Below are positions 19,836 through 30,000 of a stretch of DNA of 64,000 nucleotides, piece by piece. Position numbers and translations under genes: made by a program. The notes beneath the pieces were generated by a model, which did no database searches, had not been told where the DNA came from, and saw only the letters and a list, made by a program, of their open reading frames with translations. The DNA lies in contig CAWEHU010000020.1 in assembly GCA_963808965.1 (NCBI GenBank), positions 124,001-188,000 on the forward strand, read 5' to 3'. This DNA comes from CAWEHU01 sp963808965 (GTDB taxonomy: Bacteria > Pseudomonadota > Alphaproteobacteria > Acetobacterales > Acetobacteraceae). Position 1 is the first letter of the stretch; every line of letters starts with the position of its first letter.

Positions 19836-20468
19836 ATGAGCGATCACCAAATCACGCTCTTCCACGCACCGCGAACTCGATCAACCGGCGTGCTCTGTCT
19901 ACTCGAGGAGCTTGGTGCGCCCTACGAATTAACAGTGCTGGACAGGAGTAAGAACGAGCACCTCGCGCCCACGTATCGCGCGATCAATCCGATGGGCAAG
20001 GTGCCGGCATTGCGCGACGGCGATGCGATCGTGACGGAGCAGGTTGCGATCTTCATTCATCTCGCCGACCTGTTTCCGGCGGCCGGGCTTGCACCGCCGA
20101 TCGGCGATCCGCTGCGCGGGCCGTATCTCCGCTGGCTCGTGTTTTACGCCGCCGCTTTCGAGCCCGCGGTGATCGACCGCGCGCTCGGCCGCGAGCCCGG
20201 CATGCGCGCCATGAGCCCGTACGGGGAATATGACACCGTGATCGACACCATCACGGCCGCGCTCGCGAGCGGACCATATCTGCTGGGCGAGCGTCTCTCC
20301 GCCGCTGACATTCTCTGGGGCATGGGGCTCCGCTGGACCACCGCGTTCAAGCTCGTGCCCGAGCGCCCCGAGATCATGGATTACGTGCGCCGCATCGCGG
20401 ACCGGCCGGCGGTCACACGCGCCAACGCGAAGGACGAAGCACTCGCCGCCGCACAGAAGAGCAAGTGA
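19836..20468 (+). CDS. glutathione S-transferase family protein
   Basis: A 210-residue cytosolic GST-type protein. Seen: N-terminal thioredoxin-like domain with TRSTGVLCLLEELGAPYEL, the cis-proline/glutathione site NPMGKVPAL followed by GDAIVTEQVAIFIHL, and a helical C-terminal domain with the GERLSAADILWGM motif. AAGGAG lies seven bases before ATG. The gene sits inside the mutasome cassette between imuB and dnaE2; its stop overlaps a possible GTG start of dnaE2 frame, implying co-transcription and SOS induction. Whether it has a role in damage tolerance is not known. Confidence 0.88.
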   Translation: MSDHQITLFHAPRTRSTGVLCLLEELGAPYELTVLDRSKNEHLAPTYRAINPMGKVPALRDGDAIVTEQVAIFIHLADLFPAAGLAPPIGDPLRGPYLRWLVFYAAAFEPAVIDRALGREPGMRAMSPYGEYDTVIDTITAALASGPYLLGERLSAADILWGMGLRWTTAFKLVPERPEIMDYVRRIADRPAVTRANAKDEALAAAQKSK

Positions 20469-20491
20469 TCGGCTTCCCGCCCGAAATCTTC

Positions 20492-23400
20492 ATGACCGAC
20501 TACGCCGAGCTGCAAGTCACGACGAATTACTCCTTCCTGCGCGGTGCGAGCCATGTGGAGGAGCTGTTCCTGCAAGCGAAGCTGTTCGGCCTCTCGGCGC
20601 TTGCCGTCACCGATCGCAATTCGCTCGCCGGGATCGTGCGCGCGCATCAGCGGGCCGAGGAGGTGGGCGTGCGGCATGTCGTGGGCTGCCGGCTCGACCT
20701 AACAGAGGCTCCGGAAACCACCTCGCTTCTCGTCTATCCGACGAACCGCGCCGCCTATTCCCGGCTGTGCCGCCTTCTCACTCTGGGGAAGAGCCGCGCC
20801 GGCAAAGGGAAGTGCGATCTCGCCTGGAGCGATCTCGCGGCACACGGCGAAGGGCTGCTCGCCGTGCTGCTGCCGGATCAGCCCGATAACGAACTGCGCA
20901 CCCGCCTGCACCGCCTGCGTGCTGACTTTCCGGGCCGCGCCTATCTCGCGCTCACGCTGCATCGGCGACCGGGGGACGCCGTGCGCCTGCGCGAACTCGC
21001 CGACATGGCGCAGGAGGCGCGCATCCCGACCGTCGCGACGGGCGACGTGCTCTACCACGTTCCGGAGCGGCGCATCCTGCAAGACGTGCTCACCTGCATC
21101 CGCGAAGGCTGCACCATCGACAATTCCGGCTTCCGGCGCGAACGCTTCGCCGACCGCCATCTCAAGCCGCCCGAGGAAATGGCGCGGCTATTCGCGCGGC
21201 ATCCCGAAGCCGTCGCGCGCACGCTCGAAATCGTCTCGCGCTGTCCTTTCAGCCTGAACGAACTGCGTTACCAATACCCGGACGAGGTGCAGATCCCCGG
21301 CCTCACGCCGCAACAAGCGCTGGAGAGATTGACCTGGGAGAGTGTGCCGAACCGCTACCCTGACGGACTACCGCCGGAGGTCGAGGCGCAACTCCGGCAT
21401 GAGCTGACGTTGATCGCCGAGCTTGAGTACGCGCCTTATTTCCTTACGGTCCACAGCATCGTGCGCTACGCGCGGTCGCGGGACATTCTCTGCCAAGGCC
21501 GCGGCTCCGCCGCCAATTCGGTCGTTTGCTACGTACTCGGCATTACCTCGATCGACCCGGTGCGCAGCAATTTGCTGTTCGAACGCTTCGTCTCCGCCGA
21601 GCGGCGCGAGCCGCCCGATATCGACGTGGATTTCGAGCACGAACGGCGGGAAGAGGTCATTCAGTGGGTGTACAAACATTACGGGCATGACCGCGCCGCG
21701 CTCTGCTCGACCGTGATGCGCTTCCGCGCGCGCGGCGCGGTGCGGGAAGTGGGCAAGGCGCTCGGTCTCACCGAGGACGTAACCGGAGCGCTCGCCTCGC
21801 AAGTCTGGGGCTGGAGCGAGGAGGGCGTCGAGGAGGAGCACGCCGCCGAGCTAAACCTGAACCTCGACGACCGCCGGCTGCAACTCACCTTGGAGCTTGC
21901 CCGCGAACTGATCGGCTTCCCGCGCCATCTCGGCCAGCATCCCGGCGGCTTCGTGCTGACCGAGGACCGGCTCGACGATCTCGTGCCGATCGAGCCGGCC
22001 AGCATGAAAGACCGGCAGGTGATCGAGTGGGACAAGGACGACATCGACGTGCTGCGCTTCATGAAGGTCGATGTGCTGGGCCTCGGGATGCTCGGCTGTA
22101 TGCGGCGCGCCTTCGACCTGCTCGACGAGCATCGCGGCCAGCAACTCGACATGGCGACGATCCCGGCCGAGGACCCGGAGACCTTCGCCATGATCCGCCG
22201 TGCCGACACGCTCGGTGTGTTCCAGATCGAGAGCCGTGCGCAGATGGCGATGCTGCCGCGCATGAAGCCGCGCTGCTTCTACGATCTGGTGATCGAGGTC
22301 GCGGTGGTGCGCCCCGGACCGATCCAGGGCGACATGGTGCATCCCTATCTGCGCCGCCGCGAGGGACGCGAGCCGGTGGACTACCCGACCCCGGCGCTCC
22401 GGCGCGTGCTGGAAAAGACGCTCGGCGTGCCGCTCTTTCAGGAACAGGCGATGCAGGTCGCGATCGCCGCCGCCGGCTTCACGCCGAGCGAAGCGGACGC
22501 GCTGCGGCGTTCGATGGCGACGTTCAAGTTCACCGGGGGCGTATCGCATTTCCGCGAAAAGCTGATCGGCGGCATGATCGAACGCGGCTATACACAGGAA
22601 TTCGCCGAGCGCACCTTCCGGCAGATCGAGGGATTCGGCAGCTACGGTTTCCCCGAAAGCCATGCAGCCAGCTTCGCACTGATCGCGTATGCGAGTTCCT
22701 GGATGAAGTGCCACCATCCGGACGTGTTCTGCTGCGCGCTGCTCAATGCGCAGCCGATGGGGTTCTACGCGCCGGCGCAGGTGGTGCGCGACGCGCGGGA
22801 ACATGGAGTCGAGATCCGGCCCGTTTGCGTCAACGCCTCGCGCTGGGACTGCACGCTGGAGCTAGCCGAAGGGCGTTATCTCGCGGTCCGGCTTGGGCTC
22901 CGCATGGTAAAAGGGCTCGCGAACAAGGACGGCGCCGGGATCGTCGCGTGTAGAGGCGAGCTTCCGTTCGGTAGTGTCGAGGAATTATGGCGCCGGGCCG
23001 GCGTGCCGGTCGCCGCGCTGGAGCGCCTCGCGGAAGCGGATGCGTTTCAGAGTCTCGGTCTCGACCGGCGGCAGGCGCTCTGGGCGGTGCGCGGATTGCA
23101 CGATGCGGCGATGCCGCTTTTCGCCGCCGCCGACCGGGACCGCAGACCCGAGCCGGAACTGATCGAGCCCGCGGTCAGGCTCGCGCGGATGCCGGAAGGG
23201 CGCGAGGTCGTGGAGGACTATCGCAGCGTGGAACTCAGCCTGCGCGCCCACCCGCTCACTTTCTTGCGCACCGAGTTGGAGGCGCGCGGGCTGGTGCCCG
23301 CCGCCAATATTCCCGCCATCCGGGACGGGAAGCGCATCGCGATCGCCGGGATCGTGCTGGTCCGGCAGAAGCCGGGCAGCGCCAGGGGCGTCATGTTCCT

Positions 23401-23677
23401 CACCATCGAGGACGAGACCGGGCACGCGAACCTCATCATCTGGCCCTCGGTATTCGAGCGCCATCGCCGGATCGTGCTCGCCGCCGGCATGATCGCCTGC
23501 TACGGCACGTTGCAGCGCGAGGGCGACGTCGTCCACATCGTCGTGGAACGGCTCGAGGATTTGTCGGGCCTGCTAAGCAGCGTGGGTGCGCGGCAAGGCT
23601 TGAAAACGCGCGACATCTACATTCCGGACCTCCGGCTCGGCAGCGGGATCAAGGTGCCGACGCGCGACTTCCGTTGA
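20492..23677 (+). CDS. dnaE2: error-prone DNA polymerase DnaE2 (ImuC)
   Basis: A 1061-residue C-family polymerase responsible for lesion bypass with ImuB. Seen: N-terminal PHP domain (YAELQVTTNYSFLRGASH), palm catalytic motif PPDIDVDFEHERREEV, the polymerase core segments VRPGPIQGDMVHPYLRRR and GSYGFPESHAASFA, and a C-terminal OB fold (VMFLTIEDETGHANLIIW). The tau-binding tail of replicative DnaE is absent, as in DnaE2. The ATG at 20492 fits the family start; a GTG at 20465 that overlaps the GST stop is the alternative. Confidence 0.95.
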   Translation: MTDYAELQVTTNYSFLRGASHVEELFLQAKLFGLSALAVTDRNSLAGIVRAHQRAEEVGVRHVVGCRLDLTEAPETTSLLVYPTNRAAYSRLCRLLTLGKSRAGKGKCDLAWSDLAAHGEGLLAVLLPDQPDNELRTRLHRLRADFPGRAYLALTLHRRPGDAVRLRELADMAQEARIPTVATGDVLYHVPERRILQDVLTCIREGCTIDNSGFRRERFADRHLKPPEEMARLFARHPEAVARTLEIVSRCPFSLNELRYQYPDEVQIPGLTPQQALERLTWESVPNRYPDGLPPEVEAQLRHELTLIAELEYAPYFLTVHSIVRYARSRDILCQGRGSAANSVVCYVLGITSIDPVRSNLLFERFVSAERREPPDIDVDFEHERREEVIQWVYKHYGHDRAALCSTVMRFRARGAVREVGKALGLTEDVTGALASQVWGWSEEGVEEEHAAELNLNLDDRRLQLTLELARELIGFPRHLGQHPGGFVLTEDRLDDLVPIEPASMKDRQVIEWDKDDIDVLRFMKVDVLGLGMLGCMRRAFDLLDEHRGQQLDMATIPAEDPETFAMIRRADTLGVFQIESRAQMAMLPRMKPRCFYDLVIEVAVVRPGPIQGDMVHPYLRRREGREPVDYPTPALRRVLEKTLGVPLFQEQAMQVAIAAAGFTPSEADALRRSMATFKFTGGVSHFREKLIGGMIERGYTQEFAERTFRQIEGFGSYGFPESHAASFALIAYASSWMKCHHPDVFCCALLNAQPMGFYAPAQVVRDAREHGVEIRPVCVNASRWDCTLELAEGRYLAVRLGLRMVKGLANKDGAGIVACRGELPFGSVEELWRRAGVPVAALERLAEADAFQSLGLDRRQALWAVRGLHDAAMPLFAAADRDRRPEPELIEPAVRLARMPEGREVVEDYRSVELSLRAHPLTFLRTELEARGLVPAANIPAIRDGKRIAIAGIVLVRQKPGSARGVMFLTIEDETGHANLIIWPSVFERHRRIVLAAGMIACYGTLQREGDVVHIVVERLEDLSGLLSSVGARQGLKTRDIYIPDLRLGSGIKVPTRDFR

Positions 23678-23730
23678 GGTCCGTCCGCTTCTCCGACACG
23701 ATGCGGGCCGCCCCAGCGGACGGTCCGCCC

Positions 23731-24969
23731 ATGACCCCAACTCTGCACCATTACGAGTACCGTCCCGACGCGCCGGGACCTCTTGCGGGCGTCCGCGTCA
23801 TCGACCTCTCACGCCTGGTCGCCGGGAACATGCTGACCCATGTGCTGGCCGACCACGGCGCGGAGGTCATCAAGGTCGAGGACCCGCGACGTGGCGACGA
23901 TCTCCGGCACTGGCAGGTCGCCGGAGTCTCGACGTACTGGAAGGTCTACGCCCGGAACAAGAAGAGCCTCGCGCTCGACTACCGCATCGAAGCGGGGCTC
24001 GACGTGCTGCGCGATCTCGTCGCCACGGCGCAGGTGCTGGTAGAGAACTTCCTTCCCGGCAAGCTCGAACGGATCGGCCTCGGGCCGGAGGCGCTGCACG
24101 CGATCAATCCGGCGCTCGTCATCGTGCGCATTTCCGGATGGGGGCAGACCGGGCCTTTCCGGGACAAGCCGGGATTCGGCAGCCTTGTCGAAGCGATGAG
24201 CGGGTTCGCGGCGGGCAACGGCTTTCCTGACCGCCCACCGGTGCTGCCGCCCATGCCACTCGCGGATATGGTCAACGGGCTGTATGGCGCGGCCGCGACC
24301 ATGATCGCCTTGCGCCATGCCGAGACACGAGGCAAGGGTCAGGTCGTCGATCTTTCGTTGTTCGAGCCGTTGCTCTCGATCCTCGGTCCAGCGGCCGCGA
24401 ATTATGCACTGACCGGGCGCGTAACACCGCGTCACGGCAGCCGCTCGGAGACCAGCCCGCCCCGCAACGTCTATGAGTGCAGCGACGGCAAATTCGTCGC
24501 ACTGTCCGCCTCCATGCAATCGATGGTCGATCGGCTGTTCCAGGCGATCGGCCGCCCCGAACTGTCCGAGGATGCCCGCTTCCGCACCAATGCCGAGCGC
24601 ATCAAGAACGACGACATCCTCGACGGGATCATCGCCGATTTCATGCGCCAGCGAACGCAGGCGGAGAATCTCGACCTGTTCGATCGCGCCGGCGTCACCG
24701 TGGGACCGGTCTGCGACGTCGCGGATCTGATGACGCATCCCTACGTGATCGAGCGGGAAGCGCTTGTCTCGCTTGACGATAGCGAGATCGGCGCCTGTCC
24801 GATGCACAACATCCCCGCACGTATGAGCGAGACGGGAGGCGCGATCCGCAGCCCTGCCCCGGCGCTCGGCCAACATAACGCGGAGATCCTGGCCGGGCTC
24901 GGGATCGACGCCGCCCGGATGGACCGGCTTCGTCAAGCAGGCGTGATTACGCGAGGAGATCGTCGATGA
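23731..24969 (+). CDS. CaiB/BaiF family CoA-transferase
   Basis: A class III CoA-transferase, about 412 residues, moving CoA between carboxylic acids. Seen: N-terminal PLAGVRVIDLSRLVAGNM, DHGAEVIKVEDPRRGDD, the central VRISGWGQTGPF, and the catalytic Asp in PLADMVNGLYGAA. ATG at 23731 or one ten codons upstream. Its stop overlaps the Uma2 start (ATGA). It follows dnaE2 with a gap of 53 bases, and substrate cannot be read from sequence. Confidence 0.88.
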   Translation: MTPTLHHYEYRPDAPGPLAGVRVIDLSRLVAGNMLTHVLADHGAEVIKVEDPRRGDDLRHWQVAGVSTYWKVYARNKKSLALDYRIEAGLDVLRDLVATAQVLVENFLPGKLERIGLGPEALHAINPALVIVRISGWGQTGPFRDKPGFGSLVEAMSGFAAGNGFPDRPPVLPPMPLADMVNGLYGAAATMIALRHAETRGKGQVVDLSLFEPLLSILGPAAANYALTGRVTPRHGSRSETSPPRNVYECSDGKFVALSASMQSMVDRLFQAIGRPELSEDARFRTNAERIKNDDILDGIIADFMRQRTQAENLDLFDRAGVTVGPVCDVADLMTHPYVIEREALVSLDDSEIGACPMHNIPARMSETGGAIRSPAPALGQHNAEILAGLGIDAARMDRLRQAGVITRGDRR

Positions 24970-25518
24970 TCCAGCGGCTGAGTCGAACCGAATTTCGTCG
25001 CTGGGCCGAAGCGCAGCCCAAAGGGCGTTTCGAGCGCGTCGCAGGCGAGCCGGTCGCGATGACGCCGGAGCGAGTGGCGCACGTTCGAAATCAAAAACCG
25101 GGTGTGGCAGGCGCTCGACCGGGCGTTACGCGAGGAAAACATCCCGTGCGAAGCCTTGGGGGACGGGGTCACTGTTGAGATCGACGACGACACGGACTAT
25201 GAGCCCGATGCGATCGTGAACTGCGGCGAGAAACTGCCGCCCGATGCCGTCGCGGCCACGAACCCTGTCGTGATCGTGGAGGTGCTGTCGCCATCGACGC
25301 AATCGGTGGATGCCGGCGGCAAGCTCGCCGACTACTTCCGGCTCGCATCCGTCCAGCACTATTTGCTCGTGCGCACGACCAAGCGGGAAGTCATCCATCA
25401 CCGGCGCGCGGAGAACACCATCGAAACGCGCATTTTGAAAGCCGGCGTGATCCGGCTCGACCCGCCCGGAATGGGGTTCGACATCGGCGAGCTCTACGTG
25501 GATCAGGCGCTGGGTTAG
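24966..25518 (+). CDS. Uma2-family (DUF820) PD-(D/E)XK-like protein, frameshifted
   Basis: A Uma2-type protein with a restriction-endonuclease-like fold; these are common in cyanobacteria and some proteobacteria, function unknown. Seen: first half MIQRLSRTEFRRWAEAQPKG, second half with the metal-site motif YEPDAIVNCG and VVIVEVLSPSTQS. One extra base near 25083 separates the halves. It overlaps the CoA-transferase stop. Biological role not known. Confidence 0.7.
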
Positions 25519-25551
25519 CGACCGCCCTCGCCCTAGCGCAAAGCCGCGGCT

Positions 25552-26349
25552 TCAGGGCGCCTGACTGGCGTAATACTGCACCGCCGCCTGAATCTCCTGC
25601 GGCGTCATCTGGCGCGCTATGTTGCGCATCTGCTCGCTGATATCATTGTGCCGGGCGCCGGAGGCGAAGGCCTGCAACTGCGCTTGCAGATAGGCGGCCG
25701 GCTGACCCTCCAGCCAAGAGGCTCCCACCTTGTTGTCGATCGCGCCGTGGCACGCCCCGCAGGGAGGGATGTTGCGCATCGGCGCGCCGCTTTCGACGAT
25801 GCGCGGCGCTGGACCGGCGCCCGCGGGGTGATAAGGGGGCGGCCGCGGCAAATAGGCGTAATACGCGGCGAGCTCCCGCAAATCCTGATCGGACAATGGG
25901 GCGACGAGCGGCGCCATGACCGCGCTCGGCCGTGCGCCTGACTTGAAGTCCGACAACTCCTTGTAGATCACGGCAGGGTAATGCCCGGCCAGATTCGGCG
26001 TATTCGCCTCGCTCATACCCCGCGCGCCGTGGCACATGGTGCAGCGGAGCGCGAGCGTGCCGCCTCGGCCGATCAATTCCGCGCTCGCGTTCGTCAGCAT
26101 CCGCGGCGTCACCTCGACGCGCGTCGTCGGATAAGTCGCTGTCACCACGGCCTCGGCTTCAGGCGCCGAGCGAAAGACGCCGGCCGCGCTACAGATCGTC
26201 TGCCATAGCCCCCCGAGGCGCTCACCCGCTTGTAGTTGGGGAAGCCAAATGAGACCGATGGCGGCGGAAACGAGCGCCAGCGCCACGGTCACGCCAACCG
26301 CCGTGGTGAACCAGCGATTGCGCAAGGAGACGAGGCGGTCGCCGCTCAT
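25552..26349 (-). CDS. membrane-anchored dihaem cytochrome c (ba3 cluster)
   Basis: A 265-residue protein with one N-terminal membrane anchor (TTAVGVTVALALVSAAIGLIW) and two haem-binding motifs, CTMCHG and CGACHG, placed in two c4-like domains facing the periplasm. It likely carries electrons to the oxidase encoded just upstream. The ATG at 26349 overlaps the stop of the subunit I gene (TGATG), which decides the start. Last gene of the cluster. Confidence 0.88.
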   Translation of the reverse strand: MSGDRLVSLRNRWFTTAVGVTVALALVSAAIGLIWLPQLQAGERLGGLWQTICSAAGVFRSAPEAEAVVTATYPTTRVEVTPRMLTNASAELIGRGGTLALRCTMCHGARGMSEANTPNLAGHYPAVIYKELSDFKSGARPSAVMAPLVAPLSDQDLRELAAYYAYLPRPPPYHPAGAGPAPRIVESGAPMRNIPPCGACHGAIDNKVGASWLEGQPAAYLQAQLQAFASGARHNDISEQMRNIARQMTPQEIQAAVQYYASQAP

Positions 26350-27971
26350 CAATGTGCGCCCACGATCACCGCCGGGGCCGCGTTCCCCGCCGCCAGCAGG
26401 TGCAGGATCGGAAAGCCGTAATTGATCGCGGTCAGCCCGACCATCAATCCGAGCCACAGTCCGAACCCGTTAAGCGCCGCGGGGACGGTTCGCGGCATAT
26501 GCACCGCGACGCTGAACCGGTAGGCGCCAGCCTCGGCGCGCGTCGCAACGTGGCCGCTGATGAGCACGGCAAAGAACAGCACCCCGGAAACAACGAGGAT
26601 CGCACCGCCAATCACCGACATGATGACGGAGCCGGCCCGGGCGCGATCGAGGGATCGCTGTAATCGTAAAACGCCATCCGACGCGGCATGCCGAGGATGC
26701 CCACCCAATGCCAGGGGAAGGTCAGCACGATCATGCCGACAAACCAGGTCCAGAGCTGTGCGCGCATCAGCCCGTAGCAAGTGAGCGCCCTACCGGTGAG
26801 ATGCGGCCAGATGTCGTACGCGATCGCGAAATACATGATGACGATCGCGCCGGCGAAGATCAGATGGAAATGCCCGGTGATCCACTGGGTGTTATGGACC
26901 GTGGTGTCGAGCTGATAACTCATATTGATGAGGCCGCCGGCGCCGCCGAAGCCCAGCAAGACGAAGGAAAACGCGACCGCGAGCATCAGCGGGTTGCGCC
27001 AGGGCAGCGCGCGGATCCAACCGAACGCGCCGCTCCCGCCACGCAGGCGCCCCGCGATTTCCACCGACGCGGTAATCGTGAACACGGTCAGCAAGGTCGG
27101 CAATGCCACCATGGCCGTGAACACGGAGTGCATGAACTTGAAGCCCGCGCCGACCTGCGGGTCCATGAACAGGTGATGGATGCCGATCGGCATGGCGACG
27201 ATAAGGAACAGGATAAACGCCATCCGTCCCATCGAGTCGCTGAACAGCCGTCCGCCGATCGCGCGCGGGATGATCGTGTAATAGGCGATGTATGTGGGCA
27301 TCAACCAGAAATAGACGATCGCGTGCAGGGTCCACGAGAAAAACACGCGCGCGAGCCCGGCGTCGATCGTGTTGGTCAGGCCGACCGCGACCGGGATGAC
27401 CTGGAACAGCAGTTCGAGCGCCGCCCCAACCGATGTCCACGCCCACAGATATGAACCCGCGACATTGGCGAACATCGGCAGCGGCACCGGCACGCCGGGA
27501 TTGTCGCGCTTCCATCGATACAGGTTGATCGACATCAGCGCGACCCAGATCCAGGAGCCGACGACCACCAGCACCACGCCGATATAATAGAAAGGATTGC
27601 CGACCAGCGGCGGATAGAAGGTGTAGAGCACTGAAGCGACGCCGAGCGCCACGGGCACGGTCGCCATGACGGCGCCCACCACCGCGAGCGCAAACCCGAG
27701 CCACGCCCATTTCAGCCCGAACAACGGCCGATGCAGAGCGGTTTCGGTGATGAAATAGCCGAACCCCATCGCGACCAGGGTCGGCAGCACATACGCCATC
27801 ACGGTGCCGTGCTCGGTCACGGAACGGTAGGTACAACTCGGGATTTCCGATCCAGGCGTGCAGCGGGCTGCGGATGAACATCTGCCATTCGCCCAGCAGC
27901 AAGGCGACGCCGAAACCACCGAAGCCGAGCCAGAAATGCGCGAGGATCAGCCGCCTGCTACCGGCCGACAC
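26349..27971 (-). CDS. ba3-type cytochrome c oxidase subunit I (two frameshifts)
   Basis: Catalytic subunit of a B-family haem-copper oxidase. Seen: N-terminal helix with TEHGTVMAYVLP, the CuB/Tyr helix LHAIVYFWLMPTY (His and Tyr four apart, as in Thermus ba3), GRLFSDSMGRMAF, IHHLFMDPQVG, and the haem ligand segment HNTQWITGHFHL. Overall layout follows the Thermus ba3 subunit I. Two single-base shifts (near 27830, an extra C; near 26630) break the frame. GTG start at 27971 inside the subunit II stop region; the end overlaps the dihaem cytochrome gene. Confidence 0.9.
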
Positions 27972-28536
27972 AGTCGATCCTCCGCCTGGTCGCCGCGATC
28001 CGCTGGAATTCGTCCCGGTCGATCACCTTGATTTTTCCCCACATCCCCTCGTGGCCTGAACCGCAGAATTCGTGGCACGGCATGTGATGCTCGCCTGTCT
28101 GTCCAAAACGTGTGGCAATCGTCGAGACGTATCCCGGGACGAGCATGATGTTCACATTCGTGCCGTCGATCAGGAAGCCATGCACCACGTCGGCGCTGGT
28201 CGCGCGGAACGTAACGGGCGTTCCCGTCGGAACCACGATGCATTGAGGCGTAAAGGAGTATTGCTGCCCGATAGCGCGAACCGTCACGCTGCCATCCGAC
28301 TCGACGGCGCTGCCGAGATTGCTCTCGATGAATTCCCCGCTCAGGTGCAGGGTGCTGGGGTTGGCCGCCTCGACCTCGGTCTGCGGCATGGTCGCCTGGT
28401 GGATGCCGGCGAAGGCCGCGAGCACGATCAGAACCACGATAATTGCGATGGACACGCTCGCCCAGCGCCGCTCGATACGCTCCACGCGCTCGATGCCCGC
28501 GTCATGCGGGGAATGCGGAGCCGCCGGCTCGCTCAT
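27958..28536 (-). CDS. ba3-type cytochrome c oxidase subunit II (CuA)
   Basis: A 192-residue membrane-anchored subunit with a periplasmic CuA domain. Seen: one N-terminal membrane helix (SVSIAIIVVLIVLAAFAG), VVHGFLIDGTNVN, and the complete CuA site CHEFCGSGHEGMWG with two Cys, two His and Met ligands. The order IIa-II-I is that of Thermus cbaDBA. ATG overlaps the stop of the small subunit (ATGA). Confidence 0.93.
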   Translation of the reverse strand: MSEPAAPHSPHDAGIERVERIERRWASVSIAIIVVLIVLAAFAGIHQATMPQTEVEAANPSTLHLSGEFIESNLGSAVESDGSVTVRAIGQQYSFTPQCIVVPTGTPVTFRATSADVVHGFLIDGTNVNIMLVPGYVSTIATRFGQTGEHHMPCHEFCGSGHEGMWGKIKVIDRDEFQRIAATRRRIDCVGR

Positions 28537-28712
28537 GGCGTGGCTCGCGGCATGAAAACCAGCAGGTAGAAGGCGAGCCAGATCGCGATTACGATCGCCG
28601 TCGTGAGGCCGGCCAATGCAATCGCGCCGCCCGCCCCGGCGCCGACGATACGGCGCACCGCCTCATCCTCCGCCGTCTGCGCTTCCGTCGTCTCGGGGCC
28701 TGAATTGATCAT
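28533..28712 (-). CDS. cytochrome c oxidase subunit IIa (CbaD-like)
   Basis: A 59-residue protein with a single C-terminal membrane helix (GLTTAIVIAIWLAFYLLVF), reading MINSGPETTEAQTAEDEA at the start. Size, topology and position before subunit II match subunit IIa of ba3 oxidases. Its stop overlaps the subunit II ATG. Too short for usual ORF cut-offs, but the couplings on both sides support it. Confidence 0.8.
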   Translation of the reverse strand: MINSGPETTEAQTAEDEAVRRIVGAGAGGAIALAGLTTAIVIAIWLAFYLLVFMPRATP

Positions 28713-28719
28713 GCCGCGG

Positions 28720-29999
28720 TTAATCCAGCGGCGCCGAGCGCAGCTCGTTTGCCTGCCGCGCGGAAATCGCGGAGCCGCGGTTGCCCCAAGCCGAACGAAT
28801 ATACGTCACCACGGCCGCGACCTCGTCATCCGACATCGATTGCGCGAACGGCGGCATCCCGTAGGGCATCGGATTTCCTGAGTGCCGGGCGGATAACCGC
28901 CATTCAGAACCATGCGGATCGGGTTCACGGCCAATTCCATTTGGATGGATTGATTGCCGGCGAGTGGCGGATAGGCTGGCGGCATCCCGCGCCCGTCCGA
29001 GCCGTGGCAGCTTGCGCACTGCGCATCATAGACCTTCTTTCCGAGATCCATGAGCAGGCTGCTTTCCGAGGGCGGCAGGGCTGGGCCGGTCCCCGGCGGG
29101 CTGCCTTGCCCGAGACTCTTCAGATAGACCGCCATCGCGCGCACGTCATCGTCACTCAGATATTGCAGGCTGTCATAAGTGACCTCGGCCATCGGCCCGT
29201 ACACGGCGCCGCGCTCAGAGACGCCGGTTCGTAAGAGATCGGTGATGTCCTTGATGCTCCAGTCGCCCAGGCCCGCCTCCTTGTTCGAGGTCAACGAGGG
29301 TGCATACCAATTCTGCATCGGGATCAGCCCGCCCTCGAACGCGCGCGATTCCGAACTGCCGCCGAGCGCGTTGATCGGCGTGTGGCACATCGAGCAGTGC
29401 CCCAGCCCCTGCACCAAATAGGCTCCGCGATTCCAGTCGTCGGACTTGCTCGGGTCCGGCTTGAACTCACCTTCCGTGAAGAACAACGTGCGCCAGCCGA
29501 GGATCAAGGAACGGTTGTTGAACGGAAAGCGCAAATCATGCGGCTTATCCGGCGCGTGCACCGGCGGCACCGAACGCAAATAGGCGAAGATCGCGTCGCT
29601 ATCCGCGCGCGTCACCTTCGTGTAACTGGCGAACGGCATCGCGGGATAGATCAGCCCGCCATCCGGCGAACGTCCGGTGTGCATCAGGGAGTAGAACTGG
29701 TCGGCGGTCCATTTGCCGATGCCAGTATCAGGATCGGGCGTGATGTTGGTCGAGTACAGCGTGCCGAACGGCGTCGGCATCTCTCGGCCGCCGGCGAACA
29801 ATTGGCCGCCTGGCTTGGTATGGCAAGCGACGCAGTCGCCGGCGCGCGCCAGATACTCGCCGTTTTTGATCAGATCTTGGTCCGCGGCCTGGGCGTGAGC
29901 CGCGCCCAGCAGTGCAAGCGTGACGGCCCCCAGCAGCCAGGCAAGCGCAGCCCCCGCGCACGCCCTCAGCATTGCCGAATTGCGCACGACTGCCCCCAT
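28720..29999 (-). CDS. trihaem cytochrome c, alcohol-dehydrogenase-subunit-like (one frameshift)
   Basis: An exported cytochrome with three CxxCH motifs: CVACHT, CSMCHT, CASCHG, in three c-type domains, resembling the cytochrome subunits of membrane alcohol/gluconate dehydrogenases. Seen: signal peptide around ACAGAALAWLLGAVTLALLG with cleavage near AHA-QA. A missing base near 28880 shifts the frame before NPMPYGMPPFAQSMSDDE, which completes the third domain. ATG at 29999 lies one base after the previous stop. No dehydrogenase gene is near, so it probably serves the ba3 oxidase. Confidence 0.85.
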
Positions 30000-30000
30000 T

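Noticed and set aside
26708..27454. A plus-strand frame opposite the oxidase subunit I gene, rich in Arg, Asp, Glu and Gln
   Set aside because: Composition is the mirror of a membrane protein gene; no start signal or domain is seen.
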